This document shows, piece after piece, positions 1 to 8,390 of a stretch of DNA of 35,299 nt. The stretch is from NCBI GenBank assembly GCA_903915155.1, contig CAIWRU010000203.1:1-35299 (forward strand). The letters are read 5' to 3'. The notes below the pieces were generated by a model. The model was not told the origin of the DNA. It worked only from the letters and a program-made list of their open reading frames with translations, and searched no databases. The position numbers and the translations under genes are program-made. The DNA is from an uncultured Mucilaginibacter sp. (GTDB taxonomy: Bacteria; Bacteroidota; Bacteroidia; Sphingobacteriales; Sphingobacteriaceae). Positions within the stretch are counted from its first letter, which is position 1. Every line of letters begins with the position of its first letter.

Positions 1-30
1 TCAAACTATTCCAGAACGTAAGCCAGCAAA

Positions 31-57
31 AAGCCCAATATTAAAAATATTGGGCTT
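31..57. terminator. Bidirectional intrinsic terminator
   Basis: A perfect 12-bp stem (AAGCCCAATATT at 31-42 paired with 46-57) closes a 3-nt loop. On the minus strand it is followed directly by a T run, so it can end the DUF6515 transcript whose stop lies at 86. It could also end a plus-strand gene lying left of the window. Confidence 0.85.
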
Positions 58-85
58 AAATATATTTTTGTTAATAGGTATCAAA

Positions 86-874
86 TTATTGGTCGTCGTC
101 ATCAGCAGAAACGCTGGCTATGCGATAGCCGGTATTGCCATCACTATCGACAAACGATTGGTAGTAAATATCATTAGGCGATACATAATATTTTTTGCCG
201 TTCAATGTTACCTTGCGGCAGCCATCAGGCAATTCGTTCACAATATCGCCTACTTTAGGTGCGGCATCATCGGGAGCAACGCCACCATCATCATTGGTAT
301 TTAGTACGCCATCTCTACCTGCAACTTCATAAACTGTTTTGTTCTGATCGTTTACAACAGCTTTGTAATATACACCGTTCAATTCATAAAACTGCTGGCC
401 ATCTATCATTATCGACTTGGCACCATCGGGCAAAGTTGGAACCGCTGCACCAACCGGCGGAGTAGTAACTTCATAGCCACCGCCATCATAAGGCCTGTAA
501 AATACACCGCCAGAATAGTAGTACAGATCGGCACCCCAATAGAACGGATAATAGCCAAAAGGCAGACCGCCAAGATAGAAACCCAGGTGCGGGTAACCAT
601 AATAGCCAAAACCCGGCCTGTAAAAGCCGCCGCGCGAATAAGCCGTTACGCCATGTACGCCAGTAAAACGATTCCCGAAATTGGAACGTACGCCAAATGA
701 ACTTCGGGCCGAAACGCCGGTGCTATGGAAACCGCCGCCAAAACTCGACCCGTGAAAACCACCGCCCATGCTTACGTGGCCGCCGCCATGCTGGGCGCTT
801 GCTGTTGTTATAGCAGCCACCGAAAGGAAACCGGTTAAAGCTAAACCGGAAACGTATTTATATAAGCTTTTCAT
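86..874 (-). CDS. DUF6515 family secreted protein
   Basis: This 262-residue protein starts with a signal peptide (hydrophobic residues about 8-25, cleavage near ASAQ). A Gly/His/Ser/Phe-rich low-complexity stretch follows (about 28-85), then a Tyr/Gly/Pro-rich segment (about 85-135) typical of the DUF6515 group in Sphingobacteriaceae. The C-terminal half carries two similar short motifs, LPDGAKSIMIDGQQFYELNG and LPDGCRKVTLNGKKYYVSPN, each followed by a YY and a conserved V/F...Y pattern, so it appears to hold two copies of a small beta repeat. The tail is acidic (DDDD). The function is unknown; an exported or surface location is inferred from the signal peptide. The gene stands alone between a terminator and a 173-nt AT-rich spacer (875-1047) in which no other feature was recognised. 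Confidence 0.8.
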   Translation of the reverse strand: MKSLYKYVSGLALTGFLSVAAITTASAQHGGGHVSMGGGFHGSSFGGGFHSTGVSARSSFGVRSNFGNRFTGVHGVTAYSRGGFYRPGFGYYGYPHLGFYLGGLPFGYYPFYWGADLYYYSGGVFYRPYDGGGYEVTTPPVGAAVPTLPDGAKSIMIDGQQFYELNGVYYKAVVNDQNKTVYEVAGRDGVLNTNDDGGVAPDDAAPKVGDIVNELPDGCRKVTLNGKKYYVSPNDIYYQSFVDSDGNTGYRIASVSADDDDQ

Positions 875-1047
875 TGTTAATACTTAAACACTAGTTAAAC
901 GAAATTTTATTAAAAAGTATATTAAGCCTTTATTTAATTTATTAGACCAAAAATAACGCTAAAGGTTTAATATGTTTTGTAAAATTTATGATGTGAAATT
1001 AAGTGACTAAAATGAATATTTCGGGAAGATTTATATTGAAGTTTAAT

Positions 1048-2187
1048 TTATTCCGCGGGCACTATTTTTAAACAAACAGGGCTGCCTATTTGCATTTCGT
1101 ACATAATACCGGCGGGTTTGCCTGTTGCCTGGTCTAACTTGTAAACCACAATGTTGTTGCCTACCTGGTTGGCTATCAGCAGGTATTTGCCGGTGGGGTC
1201 GATAATGAAGTCGCGCGGCCCTTTGCCTAATGACGGGGTGCGCGAAACGAAGGTTAATTGGCCATTATCGGGGTTGATGGCGTATTCAACAATATCATTA
1301 CCATTGCCACGGTTACTTGCGTACAAAAATCTACCGTCGGGAGACAAATGTATAGCTGCCGAACCAACGTTGCCGTTCATCTCCGGGGTTTTCATATCTA
1401 CTGATTGCACCTGTTTAAGCGAACCGTTATCGTAATTATAAACATTGATAAACCCGCCTATTTCTTGTAGAAGGTAAACATATTTGCCGTCAGTCGAAAA
1501 AGTTAGGTGGCGTGGCCCGTTTCCTGCATCTACTTTTACAAAAGGTTGATCTGCCGGTGTTAAAGGCGGGGTTTTTGATGCTTTGTAGCGCATCACGTTA
1601 AGTTTATCGGTACCAAGATCAGTGTATAACAAATATTTCTCACTGGGCGAAAGCGCGGCCATGTGCACATGTGGGCCTTCCTGCCTGTCTTTATTAACAC
1701 TGCCGCCTGCATCCTGTACATGCTGTGATATTGCCCCAATTGAACCATCTTTATTTAACGGGAAAACAGACAGGCTTCCGCCGCTGTAGTTAGCTACAAA
1801 CATATTGCGCTGGTCTTTATCAACGGTTACATAGCAAGGGTCGGCACCCTGTGTTTCCTGTTTGTTGATGAAAACCATTTTGCCGGTTACCGGGTTGAAT
1901 GTAAACGAACTTACGGCACCCTGCGGGCCTTCGTTTACAGCGTATATGAATTTGTTATTGTTGCTAACGGTAAGGTATGATGGGTTCGAAACATTGTCTA
2001 TTTCGCTTAAATAAGCCAATTTGCCGTTACGCTCATAAAACCTGTAGACATAAATGCCCTTACTGGTACTGGTGCCGTTGGTATAAGTGCCTATTAATAC
2101 ATCAAAGGTTGACGGGCCCTCATTTTTCTTTTGGGCATAAGTAAACACAGGGCTTAACAGCGCAATAACAAGCAGTAGTTTTTTCAT
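1048..2187 (-). CDS. Lactonase family seven-bladed beta-propeller protein (6-phosphogluconolactonase-like)
   Basis: The 379-residue product matches the lactonase/YbhE (Pgl) propeller family, whose members hydrolyse 6-phosphogluconolactone or other lactones. Visible family marks are the opening strand FDVLIGTYT, EGPHVHMAALSPSEKYLL, GNGPRHLTFSTDGKYVY, AAIHLSPDGRFLYASNRG and GPRDFIIDPTGKYLLIANQ, repeated blade elements spread over the whole chain. I start it at the ATG at 2187 because this gives a clean signal peptide (MKKLLLVIALLSPVFTYAQ), implying export. The same frame stays open upstream to 2310, but that part is made of the intergenic repeat. Export makes a role in the cytosolic pentose phosphate pathway unlikely, so the substrate is uncertain. 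It lies 164 nt downstream of rluB on the same strand. Confidence 0.85.
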   Translation of the reverse strand: MKKLLLVIALLSPVFTYAQKKNEGPSTFDVLIGTYTNGTSTSKGIYVYRFYERNGKLAYLSEIDNVSNPSYLTVSNNNKFIYAVNEGPQGAVSSFTFNPVTGKMVFINKQETQGADPCYVTVDKDQRNMFVANYSGGSLSVFPLNKDGSIGAISQHVQDAGGSVNKDRQEGPHVHMAALSPSEKYLLYTDLGTDKLNVMRYKASKTPPLTPADQPFVKVDAGNGPRHLTFSTDGKYVYLLQEIGGFINVYNYDNGSLKQVQSVDMKTPEMNGNVGSAAIHLSPDGRFLYASNRGNGNDIVEYAINPDNGQLTFVSRTPSLGKGPRDFIIDPTGKYLLIANQVGNNIVVYKLDQATGKPAGIMYEMQIGSPVCLKIVPAE

Positions 2188-2275
2188 GGCGGGATAGAAT
2201 TTTTGAAATTGCAAGGTAGTGATTTTCGCGCAAAGCGAAAAGGCAAAAGCAGAAAGCTTTTTTTGAGCTAAAAGC

Positions 2276-2353
2276 AAAAAGTCCAAAGCCGAAAGTTTGC
2301 TTTTTTGCAATATCTCCCGGCTTTGGACTTTCAGCTTTGGACTTTCAGCTTTT
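2276..2353. repeat. Short-unit palindromic intergenic repeat (CTTTGGACTT family)
   Basis: AAGTCCAAAGCC at 2279-2290 is the exact reverse complement of GGCTTTGGACTT at 2319-2330. A second direct copy of the CTTTGGACTTTCAGCTTT unit follows and runs up to the rluB stop codon at 2352. The remaining spacer to 2188 holds related T-rich GCTTTT-type units. It may fold into a hairpin in transcripts of either strand. Confidence 0.75.
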
Positions 2354-3821
2354 ATTGTATCAAATGCTTTAACATTATTACTTCCTTTTCGTCAAGGTAG
2401 CGCCAGCGGCCGCGGGTAAGGTCTTTTTTGGTAAGGTTGGCATATACCACCCTGTCAAGCTTTACTACCTCGTAACCCAAATGTTCAAATATGCGGCGTA
2501 CGATGCGGTTTTTGCCACTGTGTATTTGTATGCCTATTTCGCGTTTTGAGCCACCTTGTACATAAGAAATGGAATCGGGTTTTATAAGGCCGTCTTCAAG
2601 TTCCAAACCAAACTGAATTTTGTTCATATCGCCCTGCACTAAATTCTTGTTCAGTTCAACCTGGTACAATTTAGTGATGTTGCTGCGCGGATGAGATAAT
2701 TTATCGGCAAGGTCACCATCGTTGGTCATTAATAACAAGCCTGTGGTATTCCTGTCCAAGCGACCGATAGGGTAAATGCGTTCACGGCTGGCTTTTTCAA
2801 CCAGGTGCATTACGGTACGGCGTTCCTGCGGATCATCGGTAGTGGTGATGTAATCCTTTGGTTTATTCAAAAGCACATACACCATTTTTTCGCGTTTCAA
2901 CAGTTCACCATTGTAGCGTATTTCGTCCTTCATCGGGTCGACCTTATGGCCAAGCTCGTTAATAACTTCGCCATTAACCGAAACCACCCCCGCTTCAATC
3001 AGCTCATCGGCCTTACGGCGCGAGCAGATACCTGCATTGGCTATGTAACGGTTAAGCCTGATGAGGCCTGTATCTTTATTTTCTTTTTCCTTGCGGCCAC
3101 GTAAAGTTTTTACGGGTGCATCCCTGTCGGGAGTAATTTTGCTGTACGAAGATTTTGGCGATTTGCGGAAAGGTTCGCTACCACCTTCGCGTTTTTTAAA
3201 CGTGCCACCTGTTGATGGTTTGCCTGCAAATTTGCGTTCGCCTGAGCGTTCGCGCGATTGTGGCCTGTCGGAAGAAAACTTACGTTCGCCGCCTTCATCG
3301 CTACCGGTATTTCTTTTTGGCCTGTCTACATCACCTGGCGGGCGACCTGAATATGATTTTGGGCGCGATGAGAAAGGTTTTTTCTCATCAGTATCTTTGC
3401 TGAAACTTCTTTTTGGCCTGTCGCTGCTGCCGCTATCAGCACTGCTTACCCTGCCTGAATATGGCTTACTACGGCCCGCTGGTCTTCCGCCATCACTATC
3501 TGATGGGCGGCCTGTATATGGTTTACGTGGTGAAAAGCTTTTCTTTTCGCCACCGGTAAAACTGCTTTTAAAATCGCCATCACCTTTGCCTGCATAAGGT
3601 TTTCTTTCGGATGCCGAAGATACCCGTCTGCCTGATGAAGCTGATTTTTTATCGCCTGAACGTTCTGTGCTTTTTTTAGGGGCCGGTTTGTTCCAATCTG
3701 TTTGGTCGGCTGCCTTACCTCTTGATGAGGTTCTTTTCGGCCTGTCATCGGGCTTGTTAGCCCTGCTTGATGATCTCCCGGGTTTATCGTCCCGGCCGTT
3801 GCCTGGTCTTTTAAATACCAT
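2352..3821 (-). CDS. rluB: 23S rRNA pseudouridine synthase, RluB/RsuA family, with long disordered N-terminus
   Basis: The C-terminal half (about 250-489) is a complete RsuA/RluB-type enzyme. An S4 RNA-binding domain begins at IRLNRYIANAGICSRRKADE (about 252-300). A catalytic domain follows with the GRLDRNTTGLLL motif near residue 355, whose Asp is the conserved nucleophile of the family, then the C-terminal IQIHSGKNRIVRRIFEHLGY segment. It isomerises a uridine in large-subunit rRNA; the exact position is inferred from the family. The first 245 or so residues are low complexity, rich in Ser, Arg, Lys, Gly and Pro, with recurring KPYSGR/KPYTGR and DRPKR patterns. Basic extensions of this kind occur in Bacteroidetes homologues and may bind RNA. 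A TAnnTTTG element lies upstream at 3856-3863. Confidence 0.93.
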   Translation of the reverse strand: MVFKRPGNGRDDKPGRSSSRANKPDDRPKRTSSRGKAADQTDWNKPAPKKSTERSGDKKSASSGRRVSSASERKPYAGKGDGDFKSSFTGGEKKSFSPRKPYTGRPSDSDGGRPAGRSKPYSGRVSSADSGSSDRPKRSFSKDTDEKKPFSSRPKSYSGRPPGDVDRPKRNTGSDEGGERKFSSDRPQSRERSGERKFAGKPSTGGTFKKREGGSEPFRKSPKSSYSKITPDRDAPVKTLRGRKEKENKDTGLIRLNRYIANAGICSRRKADELIEAGVVSVNGEVINELGHKVDPMKDEIRYNGELLKREKMVYVLLNKPKDYITTTDDPQERRTVMHLVEKASRERIYPIGRLDRNTTGLLLMTNDGDLADKLSHPRSNITKLYQVELNKNLVQGDMNKIQFGLELEDGLIKPDSISYVQGGSKREIGIQIHSGKNRIVRRIFEHLGYEVVKLDRVVYANLTKKDLTRGRWRYLDEKEVIMLKHLIQ

Positions 3822-3855
3822 AGTTTTTTGTTTAGCGCTTTCGCAGCGTGAGGGT

Positions 3856-3863
3856 CAAAGTTA
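3856..3863 (-). promoter_or_regulatory. Candidate -7 element for rluB (TAACTTTG)
   Basis: The minus strand reads TAACTTTG, matching the Bacteroidetes TAnnTTTG -7 consensus, about 34 nt before the rluB ATG. I found no TTTG at the -33 position, so this is half of a promoter. Confidence 0.45.
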
Positions 3864-3982
3864 CGATTTTTTAAACACTTTTTTAAATTTTTTGTTGATG
3901 TCCAAAATCTGCGTTTAACGCTTTTAAACCATGATTTCAGGTCGATTTTCGACCTGTTGAAACAGTCCGTTTTTAGTAAGTA

Positions 3983-4014
3983 TTTGATAATGTGCATAAT
4001 ATCACTTACCTTTG
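3983..4014 (+). promoter_or_regulatory. Bacteroidetes-type promoter for the lytic transglycosylase
   Basis: TTTG at 3983-3986, a 20-nt spacer and TACCTTTG at 4007-4014 match the TTTG-N19-21-TAnnTTTG consensus of the primary Bacteroidetes sigma factor. The start point would be near 4020, giving a leader of about 23 nt. Confidence 0.7.
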
Positions 4015-4042
4015 CCGCAGTTAAATACTTAACTTGTTATTT

Positions 4043-4819
4043 ATGATAAAAAACGAAATGATAAAAAAACACTTAATTACGTGCTCCGTAATGTTTGTGC
4101 TGGTAGTCATTTCAGTGCTTGCAGTAAGCAATACATCGGCTAAAAAACCCGCCGTAATTGCAAGTACCCGCCCTACAAAATTTATCTTCACAGAAGCTAA
4201 ACCAACAGATGATTATAGTTTTGCTAACGAAGCTATACCGGTTAACGACAAGCATGTTGACCGCAAACTGAGGCGCACGCTGATACAGCATGATTACCAC
4301 AACATTCAATCGAACATTCTGCAGTTAAAGGCAGAAAAATGGTTCCCCATCATCGAGCCTATTTTAAGGGCTTACGGTATCCCTGACGACTTTAAGTATA
4401 TCCCTTTGGTAGAATCGGGCCTGTGCTGCGGTAAATCGCCAAAAGGCGCGTTTGGGATATGGCAGTTTATGCCGGGCACTGCGCGTACTTACGGCTTAAA
4501 AGTTGGCCACGGAAGAGATGAACGCTTAAGCGTTATCAAATCGACCGAAGCGGCATGTAAGTATATTAAAGAGTTATATGGTGAGTTCAATAGCTGGACA
4601 CTGGCTGCCGCTGCGTACAACAACGGCGAGATAAAGTTACAGCACCAGATAAATAAGCAAAACGAGGATAATTATTTCCGTATGCACCTGAACCACGAAA
4701 CTGGCATATATGTGTACAAGCTTATTGCCATGAAAGAAATTATAAGCAAACCAGCCAGTTACGGCTACAAGGTTGCTTATACCGCCGCCATCCCAACACA
4801 ATGGCTGGCATATAATTAA
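4043..4819 (+). CDS. Lytic transglycosylase (SLT domain)
   Basis: This product of about 258 residues cleaves peptidoglycan glycan strands with formation of 1,6-anhydro ends, as family 1 transglycosylases do. The SLT domain (about 95-225) shows the catalytic Glu in LVESG (near residue 124), the GAFGIWQFMPGTARTYGL motif and the AAAYNNGE motif near residue 192. A hydrophobic segment (about 10-28) points to a signal anchor or uncleaved signal peptide, placing it in the periplasm or inner membrane. No LysM repeats are present, unlike full-length MltD. The frame stays open to a TTG at 4034, but I prefer the ATG at 4043; an in-frame ATG at 4058 is also possible. A consensus promoter precedes it and an intrinsic terminator follows. 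Confidence 0.88.
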   Translation: MIKNEMIKKHLITCSVMFVLVVISVLAVSNTSAKKPAVIASTRPTKFIFTEAKPTDDYSFANEAIPVNDKHVDRKLRRTLIQHDYHNIQSNILQLKAEKWFPIIEPILRAYGIPDDFKYIPLVESGLCCGKSPKGAFGIWQFMPGTARTYGLKVGHGRDERLSVIKSTEAACKYIKELYGEFNSWTLAAAAYNNGEIKLQHQINKQNEDNYFRMHLNHETGIYVYKLIAMKEIISKPASYGYKVAYTAAIPTQWLAYN

Positions 4820-4846
4820 TTTGTAAAAATTACGGAGCACCCGCAA

Positions 4847-4884
4847 AAGGGCCGGCTTGCCAATGGCATACCGGCCCTTTTTTT
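4847..4884 (+). terminator. Intrinsic terminator after the lytic transglycosylase
   Basis: AGGGCCGG and CCGGCCCT form a GC-rich stem that is followed by a run of seven T. It lies 28 nt after the stop codon. Confidence 0.9.
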
Positions 4885-4887
4885 GCG

Positions 4888-4895
4888 TATATTTG
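4888..4895 (+). promoter_or_regulatory. Candidate -7 element for uvrA (TATATTTG)
   Basis: A full TAnnTTTG match lies just after the preceding terminator. If used, transcription starts near 4901 and the 21-bp hairpin at 4919-4972 falls inside the uvrA leader. No -33 TTTG is present. Confidence 0.5.
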
Positions 4896-4918
4896 TAGCA
4901 AAATAATGAGTGATTTTT

Positions 4919-4972
4919 GAATGAGTGATTGAGTGAATGAAGCTTCTTTAACATTCACTCAATCACTCATTC
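4919..4972. repeat. 21-bp perfect inverted repeat in the uvrA leader (GAGTGATTGAGTGAATG family)
   Basis: The left arm 4919-4939 and the right arm 4952-4972 are exact reverse complements over 21 bp, with a 12-nt loop. The right arm ends 15 nt before the uvrA ATG. Further partial units (GAGTGATT at 4908 and CGCTCAATCAAT at 4972-4983) extend the array. Part of the right arm recurs upstream of recF. Confidence 0.9.
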
Positions 4973-4987
4973 GCTCAATCAATAAAT

Positions 4988-7840
4988 ATGAATAATAAAC
5001 CTCTCGACCTGGGTGAGCAAAGTGAAGTTGAAGTGTTCGGTGCCCGGGTACATAATTTAAAAAATATTGATGTTTCATTTCCGCGCAACCAGCTGGTGGT
5101 AATTACCGGCCTGAGCGGTAGTGGAAAATCATCGCTGGCATTTGATACCATTTATGCCGAGGGGCAGCGCCGTTATATGGAAACATTTTCGGCTTACTCG
5201 CGCCAGTTTATGGGCGGCATGGAACGGCCCGATGTGGATAAGGTGAGCGGCCTTAGCCCGGTTATCGCTATCGAGCAAAAAACCACCAGTAAAAACCCGC
5301 GTTCGACTGTGGGTACTATTACCGAGATATATGATTTTATGCGCCTACTTTTCGCGCGTACCGGCGAGGCTTACTCGTACGAAACCGGCGAGAAGATGGA
5401 GCGCATGAGCGAAGACCAAATACTAAAAACCATTACCGAACGGTTTCAGGATCAACCTATAAATATATTGGCACCGGTGGTAAAAGCCCGTAAAGGCCAT
5501 TACCGCGAGTTGTTTGAACAGATACGCAAACAAGGCTATTTAAAGGTTTGGATTGATGGCGCGATTGCCGATGTGGAGCCAAAAATGCAGCTCGACAGGT
5601 ATAAGATACACGATATTGATATTGTAGTGGATCGCCTGCAGATCAATGAAGAAAATACAAAACGCCTCTATACTTCTATCCAGGCGGCATTGAAAATGGC
5701 CAAAGGCATTATCCGTATTGCCGATAAGGATAATAATGTAAGCTATTTCAGTAAGTTTTTGATGGACCCGGTATCGGGTATATCATATGATGAGCCGCAG
5801 CCAAATACCTTTTCGTTCAACTCGCCTTATGGCGCCTGCGAAAAATGTAATGGGTTGGGTTATATTTTTGAGGTAGATGAAGCATCGGTTATTCCTAATC
5901 CAAAATTGAGCATATTGAATGGGGGCTTGGCTCCTTTGGGCGAATACCGCGAAACATGGATATTCCAGGTATTGAAGGCACTTGCCAAAAAATATGAATT
6001 CAGCTTATCAACCCCGATCGAGAAACTGGAACGGGAAAAGCTTGACATCATCTTGAATGGCTCGACCGAAATGATAACCGTTGCGGTGGAATACAATAAG
6101 TGGAACGTACAGAGCTACCAGATAAGCTTTGACGGCATTATCCGTATGCTGGAAGAACAACAAGAACGTCGCAATGATGAGGGCATGGACGATATGGAAA
6201 ACTATCGTGTGCTGCGCACATGCCCGGTTTGTGATGGCGCAAGGCTGAAAAAAGAATCGCTGCATTTTAAGGTAGATAATAAAAATATCTTCGAACTGGC
6301 TACGATGGATATTAATGAGCTGCAGGCCTGGTTCGATAACTTGGAGGACAGACTTACAGAGCGGCAGAATGTCATCGCCAAGGAAATATTAAAGGAGATA
6401 CGCGCACGCATTGTGTTTTTGCTGGATGTGGGTTTGAGCTATTTAACGCTCGACCGTACTGCCAAAACATTATCAGGCGGCGAGGCGCAGCGCATAAGGT
6501 TGGCAACGCAGATAGGTTCGCAGCTAATGAATGTAATGTACATTTTGGATGAGCCGAGTATCGGCCTGCACCAGCGCGATAATGCAAGGCTGATCAATGC
6601 CCTGAAAAACCTGCGCGACCTGGGTAACACCGTGTTGGTGGTTGAGCATGATAAGGACATGATACTGGAAGCCGACCACGTAATAGATATGGGCCCGGCA
6701 GCGGGCGTACATGGTGGCGAGATTGTAGCGCAGGGTACGCCCGCCGAATTAATGAAGGCGCATACGCTTACCACATCGTACATAAACGGTGAGCGCGAGA
6801 TAGCCATCCCTAAAAAAAGGCGCGAGGGTAATGGCAAGGTGTTGTCGCTGAAAAAAGCCACCGGCCATAACCTTAAAAAGGTGAGCGTGGATTTCCCGCT
6901 GGGTAAAATGATAGGTATAACCGGTGTATCGGGCAGCGGTAAATCAAGTTTGATAACGGAAACTTTATACCCTATTTTAAATCACCATTTCTTTAGGGCC
7001 AAGAAACATCCTTTGCCTTATGAAAAAGTTGAAGGACTGGATAATATTGATAAGGTAATAGAGATAGACCAAACGCCTATTGGCCGTACGCCACGTTCAA
7101 ACCCGGCAACTTATACCGGTGTTTTTTCGGATATACGTAATTTATATGTTGCCTTGCCCGAATCAAGGATACGGGGGTACAAACCAGGTCGTTTTTCGTT
7201 CAACGTAAAGGGCGGCCGTTGCGAAACCTGCCAGGGCGCGGGTATGAAGGTAATAGAGATGAACTTTTTACCCGATGTGCAGGTACCTTGCGAAGAATGC
7301 GGCGGCAGGCGGTATAATCGTGAAACGCTGGAGGTGCGCTACCGAGGTAAATCCATAAGCGATGTGCTGGACATGAGCATTGAGGATGCTACGCCGTTTT
7401 TTGAACACATTCCATCTATCTACCGCAAGGTTAAAACTTTGCTGGATGTGGGCTTGGGTTATATCCGTTTGGGGCAGGCATCAACTACCCTATCAGGCGG
7501 CGAGGCACAAAGGGTTAAACTGGCCACCGAACTTTCAAAAAAAGATACCGGTAATACTTTCTACATACTTGATGAGCCAACCACAGGCTTGCACTTTGAA
7601 GATATAAACGTGCTGCTGGGTGTATTGAATCAACTGGTTGATAAAGGCAATACCGTATTGGTTATCGAGCATAACCTTGACGTAATAAAGGTTGTTGACC
7701 ATGTGATAGACCTTGGCCCGGAAGGCGGTTCAGGCGGCGGTAAAATATTGTTTAGCGGTACGCCTGAAGGTTTGTGCAAGGTGAAGGATAGTTTTACAGG
7801 CCAATTCTTAGCCAAAGAAATGCATTTTGTTAAAAAATAA
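4988..7840 (+). CDS. uvrA: Excinuclease ABC subunit A
   Basis: UvrA is the DNA-damage recognition ATPase of nucleotide excision repair and loads UvrB at lesions. The 950-residue length is typical. Two ABC ATPase modules are complete: Walker A GLSGSGKSS at 41-49 and GVSGSGKSS at 646-654, signature LSGGEAQ at about 495 and 835, each followed by an ILDEP Walker B. Zinc-binding CxxC pairs are visible at CEKC (284) with CPVC (412), and at CETC (745) with CEEC (768). The ATG at 4988 is supported by the conserved N-terminal strand VEVFGARVHNLKNIDVSFPR. The gene stands alone, between a long hairpin in its leader and a toxin-antitoxin pair convergent with it at a distance of 14 nt. Confidence 0.98.
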   Translation: MNNKPLDLGEQSEVEVFGARVHNLKNIDVSFPRNQLVVITGLSGSGKSSLAFDTIYAEGQRRYMETFSAYSRQFMGGMERPDVDKVSGLSPVIAIEQKTTSKNPRSTVGTITEIYDFMRLLFARTGEAYSYETGEKMERMSEDQILKTITERFQDQPINILAPVVKARKGHYRELFEQIRKQGYLKVWIDGAIADVEPKMQLDRYKIHDIDIVVDRLQINEENTKRLYTSIQAALKMAKGIIRIADKDNNVSYFSKFLMDPVSGISYDEPQPNTFSFNSPYGACEKCNGLGYIFEVDEASVIPNPKLSILNGGLAPLGEYRETWIFQVLKALAKKYEFSLSTPIEKLEREKLDIILNGSTEMITVAVEYNKWNVQSYQISFDGIIRMLEEQQERRNDEGMDDMENYRVLRTCPVCDGARLKKESLHFKVDNKNIFELATMDINELQAWFDNLEDRLTERQNVIAKEILKEIRARIVFLLDVGLSYLTLDRTAKTLSGGEAQRIRLATQIGSQLMNVMYILDEPSIGLHQRDNARLINALKNLRDLGNTVLVVEHDKDMILEADHVIDMGPAAGVHGGEIVAQGTPAELMKAHTLTTSYINGEREIAIPKKRREGNGKVLSLKKATGHNLKKVSVDFPLGKMIGITGVSGSGKSSLITETLYPILNHHFFRAKKHPLPYEKVEGLDNIDKVIEIDQTPIGRTPRSNPATYTGVFSDIRNLYVALPESRIRGYKPGRFSFNVKGGRCETCQGAGMKVIEMNFLPDVQVPCEECGGRRYNRETLEVRYRGKSISDVLDMSIEDATPFFEHIPSIYRKVKTLLDVGLGYIRLGQASTTLSGGEAQRVKLATELSKKDTGNTFYILDEPTTGLHFEDINVLLGVLNQLVDKGNTVLVIEHNLDVIKVVDHVIDLGPEGGSGGGKILFSGTPEGLCKVKDSFTGQFLAKEMHFVKK

Positions 7841-7854
7841 AACCGTCTGGACAA

Positions 7855-8148
7855 TCAATATTTCAGTGGTTTTCGGCTGGTATGCCTGATCCTTACTATT
7901 CTTATTTCTTGTTTTTTATTTCTGTATGATATTCGGTAGTTATCAATCTCGAATGCATGATAGGTGCCGTCATTATTTTTTCTGTATTTGTCTAAGGGAT
8001 AAATTGTTGAATTCTGCGGGATATTTCTAATCCTTAGAAGGATATTCTTTTCTAATTCTTCGGCATAAGAGTGAAAGCCTGTTTCTTCAATAAAGTCGAT
8101 AGCATCAAATAATTGTTTGATGGCGGCCTTATTCCATTTAATCACCAT
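7855..8148 (-). CDS. RelE/ParE superfamily toxin
   Basis: This 97-residue protein has the compact layout of the RelE/ParE fold. An N-terminal helical pair (WNKAAIKQLFDAIDFIEETG...AEELEKNILLRIRNIP) is followed by beta strands YHAFEIDNYRISYRNKKQEIRIVRIRHTSR. The YRISY and RIVRIRHTSR strands are typical of the family. RelE members cut mRNA on the ribosome and ParE members poison gyrase; the sequence alone does not say which applies. Its ATG overlaps the upstream antitoxin stop by 11 nt (8138-8148), indicating translational coupling. The stop codon lies 14 nt from the uvrA stop on the opposite strand, with no terminator between them. Confidence 0.82.
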   Translation of the reverse strand: MVIKWNKAAIKQLFDAIDFIEETGFHSYAEELEKNILLRIRNIPQNSTIYPLDKYRKNNDGTYHAFEIDNYRISYRNKKQEIRIVRIRHTSRKPLKY

Positions 8149-8386
8149 TTAGCTTTTTTCTTCTATCGGCAAATAATTGTTCTACTTGGTCCTGGGTTAA
8201 GTAGTCGCCCCTTTCAATTTCGGCTTCCGCCTCATCAATTTCTTTATTATACTGGTCAAGAAAGGCTTGCATCACATCTTCTTCATTCGAGCCAATGTCA
8301 GGCTTATAGTCATATTTCATACTATTCAGAAAAGCTATTAATACCTTTTCTTCTTGCTCATTATGTGTATTTACTAGGATACTCAT
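8138..8386 (-). CDS. Antitoxin of a RelE/ParE-type system
   Basis: This 82-residue acidic protein directly precedes the toxin and overlaps it by 11 nt, the standard antitoxin-first order. I did not recognise a classic DNA-binding domain (RHH, HTH or Phd) in it. The first part, LIAFLNSMKYDYKPD, resembles the short N-terminus of many Bacteroidetes antitoxins. The rest is predicted helical and charged (QYNKEIDEAEAEIERGDYLTQDQVEQLFADRRKK) and would wrap the toxin. The assignment comes mainly from its position and size. A TAAATTTG element ends 4 nt before the ATG, so the transcript may be nearly leaderless. Confidence 0.75.
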   Translation of the reverse strand: MSILVNTHNEQEEKVLIAFLNSMKYDYKPDIGSNEEDVMQAFLDQYNKEIDEAEAEIERGDYLTQDQVEQLFADRRKKLNGD

Positions 8387-8390
8387 ATAA

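Noticed and set aside
2188..2310. N-terminal extension of the lactonase frame
   Set aside because: It is made of the intergenic repeat, and the ATG at 2187 gives a proper signal peptide.
3061..3997. Long frames over the rluB N-terminus (178 aa on plus, 183 aa on minus)
   Set aside because: They are shadows caused by the repetitive, biased codons of the low-complexity rluB extension and show no domain or signal.
6439..6861. 140-aa antisense frame inside uvrA
   Set aside because: It is Ser/Cys-rich with no domain and fully covered by conserved uvrA codons.
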